43,607 bases of DNA. It comes from Cyclobacteriaceae bacterium. Its GTDB lineage: Bacteria > Bacteroidota > Bacteroidia > Cytophagales > Cyclobacteriaceae. The translations under genes were made by a program, and so were the position numbers. Position 1 is the stretch's first letter; each line of letters begins with the position of its first letter. The stretch is from the NCBI GenBank assembly GCA_020832375.1, contig JAFIEW010000021.1, forward strand, positions 1 to 43,607, in the 5' to 3' direction. Under the pieces are notes generated by a model. That model ran no database searches and had not been told where the DNA came from. It saw nothing but the letters and a program-made list of their open reading frames with translations. Of the stretch, positions 36,801 to 43,607 are shown in pieces.

Positions 36801-37862
36801 CTATTCCATTTCAAAACGCAATCGATAATATTTATTCTGTAAATCAGGATCTTCCTGGTCTATATTGCGCTCGATTCCCCAAAACGAACCATCGGATAGT
36901 GGGTAGAGATTGCGGTACTTTTCTCGAAAATGATCCCCTTTGCCAACAGCCACAATTTCACCGTCTTTCAAAAGGAAATATGCTCTGAGGTAATTTTCTT
37001 CAATAAAACCACCGAAATTTTTAGGCTCTTTTGCAATTTTTCTATCTTTCCATGCCTTATACCCTACATATACTTGGTCTCCAAGAGGCACAATATTTTC
37101 GGCTTTAACTTCCAACGCAATCATGTCGGCTCCTAGCAGATCTGATAGTTGTAAGATTACGTTATCATATCGTTTTTTAAAGTGTATCTCATCTCCTACC
37201 ACTTCATATATATAAATATGAGGTAATCCAGGGATAAACAACCAATACATTTCTCCAACTCTTTTGAATGTATAATAAAATTTTTCATCCTTCAATGCTG
37301 TAACCTCTTCTGGAAATTTCAAATAAGGTTCATAAGTTTTATTTTTTATATCAAACTTCCATAAAGCGTATTCACCAATATTTTGTTGAGATGAGGACAT
37401 ATCTGAACGATAAATATTTTCGCCAATACTGAAAGCAGGAAATGCCAGACTTTTACGAATCCCATAATTAATGTCAATATGCTCATCTATTAACTCGCCT
37501 GCTGCATTATAGATATTGGTAGAAAGGACACCTTCTACAAATGTGCTACTATCATCTAAGTAAACCATAGATATTAAAATGCTACCCTTTAACTGATCAG
37601 GAGTATCTCCCAAAATATTATAGGTAAAAGTACGCTCGCTTGTACTATTATATCTGTAAGAAAGATCTTTCTGACTAACTGTAAAAAGTCCACTCGCCAA
37701 TTGTTCGTTCCAGTGCATGAGCACTATCGGGCTTTCCTCATCGATAAAAAGTGAGTCTATCTTGATGGTATTTAAGCTTAAATGATCTTGTCGCTTTAAA
37801 TTACCTTGACAGGAAAATAGAAACATAATTAAGTAAAGTAAGTAAAGGCTAGATCTAATCAT
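36801..37862 (-). CDS. Cassette lipoprotein, beta-propeller-like (DUF4221-like), copy 2
   Basis: A 353-residue homologue of 33266-34360 with a lipoprotein signal (IMFLFSC, C18). Shared blocks: NTIKIDSLFIDEESPIVLMH (about 32-51), LGDTPDQLKGSI, LKFPEEV, FTFKRVGE-like FKRVGEMYWLFIPGLP and the end LYPLSDGSFWGIERN. Divergent stretches lie between these, for example the region after PGLPHIYIYEVV. Identity at the DNA level rises at both gene ends. Converges with the plus-strand lipoprotein of unit 1, 96 bases apart. Function unknown. Confidence 0.75.
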   Translation of the reverse strand: MIRSSLYLLYLIMFLFSCQGNLKRQDHLSLNTIKIDSLFIDEESPIVLMHWNEQLASGLFTVSQKDLSYRYNSTSERTFTYNILGDTPDQLKGSILISMVYLDDSSTFVEGVLSTNIYNAAGELIDEHIDINYGIRKSLAFPAFSIGENIYRSDMSSSQQNIGEYALWKFDIKNKTYEPYLKFPEEVTALKDEKFYYTFKRVGEMYWLFIPGLPHIYIYEVVGDEIHFKKRYDNVILQLSDLLGADMIALEVKAENIVPLGDQVYVGYKAWKDRKIAKEPKNFGGFIEENYLRAYFLLKDGEIVAVGKGDHFREKYRNLYPLSDGSFWGIERNIDQEDPDLQNKYYRLRFEME

Positions 37863-37932
37863 GAAATGAGATATTTTGATTTAGAGGACTCTTAACAGAA
37901 AGGGATGAGATAAATTTTCATACCTATCCTTA

Positions 37933-39300
37933 TCAATAGTCATATCTAAGCTTCCTTTGATTTTTGAATTGTTCTAACATTGGCTTGTCTGTTTCCAAAT
38001 CTTCTACCGCCTTTTGATCTAGTTTTACTAAGGGCAGCACTTTAAAATTATCCCAAAAACGTTTATTATAGCTATAACTTTCTCGATATAGGTTCTGCTT
38101 CAATGTTGTCCGCTTTCGCTTAGCTATAGGTTTTGGTGACTCGATATTTACTTCATATACCAATAACTCTGCATATTGCTTATAGATCCCTTCATTTTCA
38201 GATGAAGTATTGCTTGCTATTTTATTGTTTTGCAATACTCCTGAGCATCCAGCAGAATAATGTCGCACAGCTTTCGTGTAAGCAAAATCTCCTATGTCCT
38301 CATATTGATAAACATAGCGAGTAATGGTTTTACCGTTATCAGTAAATGTTTTGAGGTTTTTAGATAAATTAGATAGCCTGTTATCAGGCCTATTTAGCCC
38401 CCTTCTCCTCATCAGTAAGTTGGTTATAAGCTCCGTATCCACTTCTAAATCCACTTGATAAATAAAAAAATCTTCCATTCGGATATAGAAAACCATATTA
38501 GTCCAAAATCGACCTTTTATTTGATCTTGAACCTCATGAAAAACAGCACTTATTTTTATAATTTCATGACCGTCATAATGATAAATCGAATCGAAATAAA
38601 AGTTATAATAATTTTTAGAAAAATTGTTGTGCTCTAAGCCTGTGCTTTTCGATTGAAAGTTAGTATAAGTTGTAAAAGGATCATGGCGAAGGATTTCGAA
38701 AACATCATTTTTTTCATAGCCATATTCTTTATTAGCACCCTCCCAATCCATGTTTCGATGATCATCAGTACGACGCATCTGTTCGACCGAAACTTGGCGT
38801 TCTTCTAAAATCAAATTGCTATTTTCATAATAATCAAAAGCAACCTCAAGCATTCGTTGATAAATAGCATCTTCTAAACAACAATTTCTAAAGAAAGCTT
38901 TGCCACTATGTGGTTGAGCTTTTAGCTTAATTTCCATATTTTCAAACGCCTTTAAAAGTAGGTAATATGCGCTATCTTGAGGATTTTTGATTACTACTTC
39001 TTTAAGCATTCTAACTGATGACTCTAAATGTAAGGTATCTTTTCCATCCAGTTCGTTTACTGATACCTCCCTACTCAAATAGCCAATAGCTGATATTTTT
39101 ATTAGTTGGTCTACATTATTATAGCTAAAGTTTACTTCACCATTTTCATTACTTACGGTTCCTTTAGTAGAACCTATAAATGATATAGATGCAAAGGATA
39201 TCGGTTTTTTGCTTACCTTATCAACAAGTGTAAAATCAATTGAATTTTGAGAAAACAACTGATTACTGATTAATAAAAGAAGGATTGTAAAAATTCTCAT
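37933..39300 (-). CDS. Cassette CarboxypepD_reg-like secreted protein, copy 2
   Basis: The frame opens with TTG at 39306; the ATG at 39300 is preferred and gives MRIFTILLLLISNQLFSQ as signal peptide (455 residues). Regulatory-like sandwich at ~20-100 (SKKPISFASISFIGSTKGTV, KISAIGYLSREV), then AFFRNCC, QMRRTDDHR, AGCSGVL and SYNKRFWDNFKVLPL. Same order and cysteines as copy 1 but under half the residues identical, less conserved than the flanking control region. A few residues longer in the middle (GRFWTNMVFYIRMED). Likely surface-exposed partner of the peptide. Confidence 0.82.
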   Translation of the reverse strand: MRIFTILLLLISNQLFSQNSIDFTLVDKVSKKPISFASISFIGSTKGTVSNENGEVNFSYNNVDQLIKISAIGYLSREVSVNELDGKDTLHLESSVRMLKEVVIKNPQDSAYYLLLKAFENMEIKLKAQPHSGKAFFRNCCLEDAIYQRMLEVAFDYYENSNLILEERQVSVEQMRRTDDHRNMDWEGANKEYGYEKNDVFEILRHDPFTTYTNFQSKSTGLEHNNFSKNYYNFYFDSIYHYDGHEIIKISAVFHEVQDQIKGRFWTNMVFYIRMEDFFIYQVDLEVDTELITNLLMRRRGLNRPDNRLSNLSKNLKTFTDNGKTITRYVYQYEDIGDFAYTKAVRHYSAGCSGVLQNNKIASNTSSENEGIYKQYAELLVYEVNIESPKPIAKRKRTTLKQNLYRESYSYNKRFWDNFKVLPLVKLDQKAVEDLETDKPMLEQFKNQRKLRYDY

Positions 39301-39693
39301 TTTCAAAAATTCATTCGAACCTTAAAATAATCTCAGTACATAGCAAATAACCTTTCCAAGGCGATTTTAATTTTCGACAGCTATAAGATTCATAGATGAC
39401 TTTTTCGTCATCAATTAGGGTATAATTTAATTCAGCATCAAGTTCTAAAATTAAGCCAATATCTCTGTAGTACTAAAAAACTTCTATCATAACTTGCTAA
39501 AAAAATTCAATAGCATTCCAAAATAATTGCTAATTCCTGAATAAAGACCACGCTTGAATTAAGTATGGTCTTTATGATTAGTATTCAGGGTATGCTTAAA
39601 AACGGCTAAATTGTTGATAAATAAGTTATAAAGTCTAAACTAAATTTATCTGAGTGCATGGTTTACAAGCAAGCCCTATTTAAATACAGCTTG
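39301..39693. other. Insertion between CarboxypepD-like gene and peptide gene, unit 2
   Basis: 387-base spacer where unit 1 has only 62. It carries a perfect hairpin: ATAAAGACCA (39541-39550) and TGGTCTTTAT (39566-39575) around a 15-base loop, and then dispersed repeat copy B (39591-39660). It may separate the peptide gene from the rest of the operon in this unit. No coding frame seen. Confidence 0.6.
39591..39660 (+). repeat. Dispersed repeat, copy B
   Basis: TATGCTTAAAAACGGCTAAA, GTTGATAAATAAGTT and GAGTGCATGGTTT align in order with 27567-27640. Located in the unit-2-specific insertion, so it probably arrived with it. Confidence 0.6.
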
Positions 39694-39882
39694 TTAAAGG
39701 CCTGAAGATGGACAATTTAAAAATATAATATCATCAAATGTATCCATTGCAGCATCAAAATCTCCACTTTTAATATTTTCACTAAATCGCACGCCCAGAT
39801 ACTCACAAATCGGCCCAGCACTTAAAAAACTACTAAAACTTATCAACCCCAAAAAGGATAAGCAAATTAAAAATTTTTTCAT
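39694..39882 (-). CDS. Cassette two-cysteine secreted peptide, copy 2
   Basis: A 62-residue precursor with leader MKKFLICLSFLGLISFSS, cleaved after A22 (FLSA|G). Mature part has C26 in GPICEYL and C57 in FLNCPS, one residue further apart than in copy 1. The leader and control region match copy 1 closely, the rest of the mature peptide does not: about 10 of 40 positions agree. Same role as copy 1, unknown. Separated from the CarboxypepD-like gene by the inserted spacer. Confidence 0.7.
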   Translation of the reverse strand: MKKFLICLSFLGLISFSSFLSAGPICEYLGVRFSENIKSGDFDAAMDTFDDIIFLNCPSSGL

Positions 39883-40098
39883 AAGAATTAAATTTTGTTT
39901 TAAAATAATTACATCAACGCTAACTTAGCGTAAATCAAAAAATACCACTGCGCAACATTTTGTACTTTTAATGAAGCTAATCTAAATAGTTTTTTTTTGT
40001 AACCAAATAATCATTGAATTAATTACTATGTTTGTAAATATCAGGCTATCTTTCTTTAAATTCATTCATATCAAATAATATTAAAATAGTAAAGTAAT
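39883..40098. promoter_or_regulatory. Divergent control region, cassette 2
   Basis: 216 bases, same length as 36012-36227, with about 11 substitutions and no indels. The palindrome ACGCTAA-C-TTAGCGT is at 39917-39931 and TATGTTTG at about 40027-40034. Confidence 0.6.
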
Positions 40099-40581
40099 AT
40101 GCACGCCCCCTCCATCATAGCAATTCTTTGTCTTAGTTTAAGCATCATAGCCTGCTCCAAAAAACCGCAATTTTATACAGAAGCAGAAAATACGAAAACT
40201 GCCTACCCCACCACAGAAAGTGGCCTTTTGAAAATAGAAGGAAATTATGATAAGAGAGTTGGCTTTAGCCCGAAAAGACCCATCTTCTTAGGCTTATTAG
40301 CGTCAAGAAAAGGAGAGAAAACCCTACATCATTACCTCAATTCTTTGGTATTTGAAGATGGGGAGTCGCTACAATTTAAGCGGCTGCGCTCCTGCTGCCC
40401 CTTTCAGTCACACAATGTGGATTTAAACTTTTTCAGAAAGTATTCCCATGGCTTGCTTGAGGAGTATGAGGTCACTCATCCCTCGACGAAAGAAAAGACA
40501 CTGCTTTACTTCAATGTGTTTGATGAGTCTGCAGAGCCGCTGCGAGCACCACGGGGATTTAAAGCTAAGAGTGAACAGTGA
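40099..40581 (+). CDS. Cassette plus-strand lipoprotein with RxRSCCPF motif, copy 2
   Basis: A 160-residue near-twin of 36228-36704: lipobox LSIIAC (C19), RSCCPF with C99-C100, LLYFNVFDE, and a changed end (GFKAKSEQ against GFRGKL). About a dozen residues differ, nearly all in the first 95 positions or the last six, so the 3' third is under strong constraint or recent conversion. Last gene of the cassette region, after which homology ends. Confidence 0.85.
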   Translation: MHAPSIIAILCLSLSIIACSKKPQFYTEAENTKTAYPTTESGLLKIEGNYDKRVGFSPKRPIFLGLLASRKGEKTLHHYLNSLVFEDGESLQFKRLRSCCPFQSHNVDLNFFRKYSHGLLEEYEVTHPSTKEKTLLYFNVFDESAEPLRAPRGFKAKSEQ

Positions 40582-41015
40582 AAATATCATTGTTCACTAG
40601 CATGCTCGCAGTCTTCAAAAAGAAATACTTGATATTCATTGACACCCTATACAAGCGCTCATACTTAAATTTCTAAGAACATTTAGTTTATTTTTTGCGC
40701 CAATATCAAAAAAGTGCATACCAAACTAAAAAGCTGCTTGGTTCTTCAACTCTAGCTAGCGCATCCAGTTCTTGACCTTTTAGAAGAGAGTTAGAACATC
40801 TAAAAAGATTTAAATAGGAGTAGGTACATTCATCCTAATATCCCGATGAATAGTATTTTAATTTAACTACTAATAATAGCAATCCCCCTTGTTTTCTCAT
40901 CCCACGAAAAAAGAAAAGAAAAAACGGTGACATTTTATGGACAGCCAACATCTACTAATACTCAAGACGAATCTGCTTGGGTAGATAAGTATTGGTAACC
41001 CTAAAGAATCCTGAC
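40582..41015. other. Intergenic region, no gene seen
   Basis: 434 bases after the cassette. Holds CTCATCCCACG (40896-40906), the dispersed motif in inverse orientation. No coding frame or terminator convincing enough to call. Confidence 0.45.
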
Positions 41016-43262
41016 ATGAAGTTTTTCCTTTCCCTGAGTTTATTGCTCCTATCAGCTGCCCTGTATGCTCAAGATATCCACTGGCAAGCACGACAATATC
41101 ATGATAGTGAGATCAAAAAGAAGCATAAAAAAGAATTGCAAGCGTGGCATTTTACCGACCTGAAGATTAAAAATGACAGCCTGTTTTTTTATAGCTTCGG
41201 TGGACCTGCTCATAGTATGCGGCCCCGGCATGAATTGCATCTATGGATTTACCGATCCGGCTCTGTAGAAAATACCTTATTACTTGATCAGAAAAACATT
41301 GCTGAGCTGCTCGAGGCGCAAATGAAACAACCCTCGATGAGCTGGTATGAAAGCATTTGGAAAAAGCGAGCACATAGAAAAAGCTTTATCAAACAGTCTA
41401 AGCGAGAGCGCAATTATCGCGGATTTGTCTTTGCTCTTCCTAGCTCAGTAGCTCTGGCCGACAGTATTGCACTCGTGCTCAAGGCAGGTGGCAAAAAGTA
41501 CCTCACCTATAAGCTATATCCACAAGAAGCCGCTCAATTCACTTTTGGTGAAATCTACCGAAATAACCGAAAAGACAGCTGCACTTACTTTCATCCTGAT
41601 CAAATTTTGGAAGAGCGTTTTGCTCATGAAAACTTTCATGACTTCAAAGCTATTCAATTCAAACCCATCCACAAGCCGGAGCGCTTTCACTATATCAACG
41701 AAAGCGTTTATTCCTTTGATCGAAACAGTTATACTTTCAAAAAAGGGGACTTGGAGCTGATCAGCAAGTTTTTTGCCAATACCAGTACCAGACAAGTAGA
41801 TAGTCTTACAGTGAGGATCCTTTCTTCAGTGGAAGGGGATGAGGGGGCAAACTTGGCTTTATCTGAAAAACGAGGACAGTCAGTAATCAACTACCTGGAG
41901 AGCAATATCCCCGGCATTGAAGAAAAGTTTACCGAAATAGAATATGTGGAAAATTTTGAGCTCTTCTGTCATCAGCTATACCGAAAAGACAGCCTGCATC
42001 CTTGGCTAGATAAAAATAGTGAAGAGATAAAAACTGCCCTTGAGAATCCATCAGTTCGAAAAGAATACGAGTTCATGCTACGCGATCAAAGGAAAGGAGA
42101 AGTAACCATTTACAGCTCGGAGGACGTTTCGGATTTGAAATTTTCAGAGTGGCTGAGCTACCGTGCCGAAAGACAGATTAATATTCCAGTAAACAAATAT
42201 CTAAAAAAAGAATATTCCTATCCTGTGCTACCTGCACAGCTCGATAAAAAACTCTTGCGAATAAAGAACCAGCTAATCACCCAATTTGAGATGGGACTCG
42301 CTACTTACTATGATCTGTTTTTTTTGATTTCCACAGACTCTACCGCCATTGCAAATGCACTAGTAGATCTGAGTGAAGAGAAATTCTATTCTTCAGCTAT
42401 TTTATTAGACTTCAGCCGATACGATTTTTATACAATCGCACAAGCCTTTTATCGAGGGCAGGAGCCTTATGATGGTACACTAACTCGATTCGTCATTAAG
42501 AATGCCTTATATCAGTGTAAGATGGCGATTATCGAAATGAAAAAGAATTATTTATGGAGCATTAGATTGTTGCACATGCTACATATTCTCTCAGATATGG
42601 TGGAGTCCGGCTACATTAGTCGTGAAATGGCAGCTAGCTGCCTACCATCCTTCCACGAACCTCTCATGGCTCCTTTTCGACTACAGATCTATCACTTAAT
42701 CGACAGCCAGCCTAAATTTGAAACCAGAGCTTACGACCCTAATCGTTTAAAATCAAGGGAGTTTCAACTAGATGATTGGAAATACTCTATTTATATGAAT
42801 CTGTTTTTTTATCGGGATAGTTACCTGCCCGATTGGTTTTATGAAATTTATGCTGAATTTTGTTTTCAAGCTTTAGTACTTCATCAACTCAATGCACTGC
42901 AATCAGATACTGCCAGCCCTGAGGATGTCAAATTCTTGTATGAACTGCATAAAAGTTATCACGCCAACATCCGGAATACTTGTCGCAATACTACTCGACA
43001 ATTGCTTTATTATGGCATCGAAAAATCTGCAGAACTAGCCAAAAATAAACATGTAAATACTTCCCTTCACTTTCGTGACCTTTATCGATTTCAGGTCCAT
43101 CAGCTGAACTTGCAGTATGAATATTTAGATGTAGAGGGCTTTGAAAAATTACAAAAATCACTTAACACAATTGAAAAATACGGTAGCTTCAGCATGCAGC
43201 CACTTATCAATCAAATCGGTCGCAAGCATAAAAAACTCATGCAGGACAAGGCAGTAATTTAA
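41016..43262 (+). CDS. Large secreted protein with OmpA-C-like segment
   Basis: The frame is open from a TTG at 40992, but the ATG at 41016 opens the signal peptide MKFFLSLSLLLLSAALYAQ, so it has 748 residues. Residues ~226-295 resemble an OmpA C-terminal domain: YSFDRNSYTFKKGDLELISK, then VDSLTVRILSSVEGDE and ALSEKRGQSVINYLES (each shortened from the alignment). Peptidoglycan anchoring or periplasmic scaffolding is possible. The rest, largely helical with many aromatic pairs, matches nothing I recognise; the second half (about 370-740) may be a helical repeat domain. A single gene; the neighbours give no function. Confidence 0.75.
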   Translation: MKFFLSLSLLLLSAALYAQDIHWQARQYHDSEIKKKHKKELQAWHFTDLKIKNDSLFFYSFGGPAHSMRPRHELHLWIYRSGSVENTLLLDQKNIAELLEAQMKQPSMSWYESIWKKRAHRKSFIKQSKRERNYRGFVFALPSSVALADSIALVLKAGGKKYLTYKLYPQEAAQFTFGEIYRNNRKDSCTYFHPDQILEERFAHENFHDFKAIQFKPIHKPERFHYINESVYSFDRNSYTFKKGDLELISKFFANTSTRQVDSLTVRILSSVEGDEGANLALSEKRGQSVINYLESNIPGIEEKFTEIEYVENFELFCHQLYRKDSLHPWLDKNSEEIKTALENPSVRKEYEFMLRDQRKGEVTIYSSEDVSDLKFSEWLSYRAERQINIPVNKYLKKEYSYPVLPAQLDKKLLRIKNQLITQFEMGLATYYDLFFLISTDSTAIANALVDLSEEKFYSSAILLDFSRYDFYTIAQAFYRGQEPYDGTLTRFVIKNALYQCKMAIIEMKKNYLWSIRLLHMLHILSDMVESGYISREMAASCLPSFHEPLMAPFRLQIYHLIDSQPKFETRAYDPNRLKSREFQLDDWKYSIYMNLFFYRDSYLPDWFYEIYAEFCFQALVLHQLNALQSDTASPEDVKFLYELHKSYHANIRNTCRNTTRQLLYYGIEKSAELAKNKHVNTSLHFRDLYRFQVHQLNLQYEYLDVEGFEKLQKSLNTIEKYGSFSMQPLINQIGRKHKKLMQDKAVI

Positions 43263-43277
43263 TTTTGCGTGGAATGA

Positions 43278-43300
43278 GGGGGTCAATTATTTACCCCCTT
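43278..43300 (+). terminator. Possible terminator hairpin after the OmpA-like gene
   Basis: GGGGGT (43278-43283) and ACCCCC (43293-43298) form a six-pair GC-rich stem with a nine-base loop and a short TT tail. It overlaps the dispersed motif GCGTGGAATGAGG (43268-43280), 16 bases after the stop. Confidence 0.5.
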
Positions 43301-43424
43301 ATTGATTAATCCTTATCTTTTTGAATAGGCAGATTAGATGAAGCCTATTTATCTTTTTTTCAATACCCTTTCAACTCATCCTTATGATCTTAAGGAAGAA
43401 TTTGAGCAAACTGCCTAAAATGAG

Positions 43425-43607
43425 ATTCCCCTTTCGCCTTAATTACCCTTGATAAATTTATAGGGCTTACTCGTCGCACCCTCTCCTACCAATCGTAGAA
43501 AATAAACTCCTTCAGCCAATCCTCCCACTCCTAGTTCTGCATAGTAAGCATTAAAGCTTCCAGATTGTCGCTTCATCCCTCGCAAATCAAAAATCTCATA
43601 TCGATTA
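43425..43607 (-). repeat. Right copy of terminal inverted repeat (T9SS tail coding end)
   Basis: Reverse complement of 1-183: the outermost 55 bases are identical, the inner part has coding-type substitutions, and the shared downstream GGCGAAAGGGGAAT lies at 43425-43438. Confidence 0.9.
43439..43607 (-). CDS. C-terminal end of a second T9SS-secreted protein, partial
   Basis: Minus-strand frame starting outside the window, stop at 43439-43441. Visible residues include YEIFDLRGMKRQSGSFNA, then GLAEGVYFLRLVGE and the end SKPYKFIKGN, a type A sorting domain very like the one at 1-169. It is a different gene of the same secreted family: about nine residue changes in 55, plus silent differences. 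Cargo unknown. Confidence 0.85.
   Translation of the reverse strand, partial: NRYEIFDLRGMKRQSGSFNAYYAELGVGGLAEGVYFLRLVGEGATSKPYKFIKGN

Larger units (their letters stand above)
36516..40386. repeat. Tandem cassette unit 2 (3.87 kb)
   Basis: Second tandem unit with the same gene order as 32976-36515. Longer mainly because of 387 bases, rather than 62, between the CarboxypepD_reg-like gene and the peptide gene (39301-39693), where the dispersed repeat copy B and a hairpin are inserted. Confidence 0.85.

Noticed and set aside
1-43607. Terminal inverted repeats as the ends of a 43.6-kb composite transposon
   Set aside because: The repeat is protein-coding T9SS tail sequence, there is no transposase or integrase inside, and the exact 55-base overlap is better explained by assembly.

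Overview
The window looks like Bacteroidota DNA, most likely a marine Cytophagia-type bacterium. Evidence: type IX secretion (T9SS) sorting tails at both ends, many short lipoproteins with SxxC-type lipoboxes, CarboxypepD_reg-like surface proteins, an ABC permease fused to an M1 peptidase, a small DUF202 protein, ispH beside cmk, and low-GC, long intergenic spacers. No rRNA, tRNA, CRISPR array or intact insertion sequence was seen. The first 55 bases are the exact reverse complement of the last 55 and then diverge. This suggests the window is a whole assembly contig cut at a repeat (the conserved 3' end of a T9SS-secreted protein family).

Layout. 1-169: 3' end of a T9SS-secreted protein. 798-4427: large SF1 helicase with a C-terminal restriction-like nuclease, a plausible defence or repair gene. 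4854-5864: topoisomerase IB. 6765-11247: ABC ATPase plus permease/M1 peptidase fusion, ended by a clear terminator. 11889-15604: CPBP-like membrane protein, alpha/beta hydrolase, lipoprotein and DUF502 protein. 15914-26440: a one-strand catabolic-looking cluster (HyuA, HyuB, GntR/FCD regulator, isochorismatase-fold amidase, CaiB/BaiF CoA-transferase, HMG-CoA-lyase-like enzyme, LeuC, LeuD) with a perfect palindrome in front of hyuA that fits a GntR operator. 26913-32761: outer-membrane barrel-like protein, ispH, cmk, a tiny lipoprotein, an SLC13 permease and DUF202.

32976-40581 is the most unusual part. A four-gene cassette is present twice in tandem, with a 3' remnant of a further copy in front. 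Each unit has a minus-strand set (a 62-residue secreted two-cysteine peptide, a CarboxypepD_reg-like protein and a beta-propeller-like lipoprotein) and a divergent plus-strand lipoprotein. The regulatory gap and peptide leader are about 95% identical between units, while the mature peptide and the interiors of the two larger proteins have diverged strongly. This pattern of constant edges and variable core suggests a diversifying peptide system, function unknown. 41016-43262 encodes a large secreted protein with an OmpA-C-like segment, and 43439-43607 is the inverted twin of the left-end T9SS tail.

How genes may work together (inference): the 15.9-26.4 kb cluster can be read as an ATP-dependent cyclic amide or imide opening, amidohydrolysis, hydration of a maleate-type diacid, CoA transfer and retro-Claisen/aldol cleavage to central metabolites. 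The leuCD pair could instead serve leucine synthesis.
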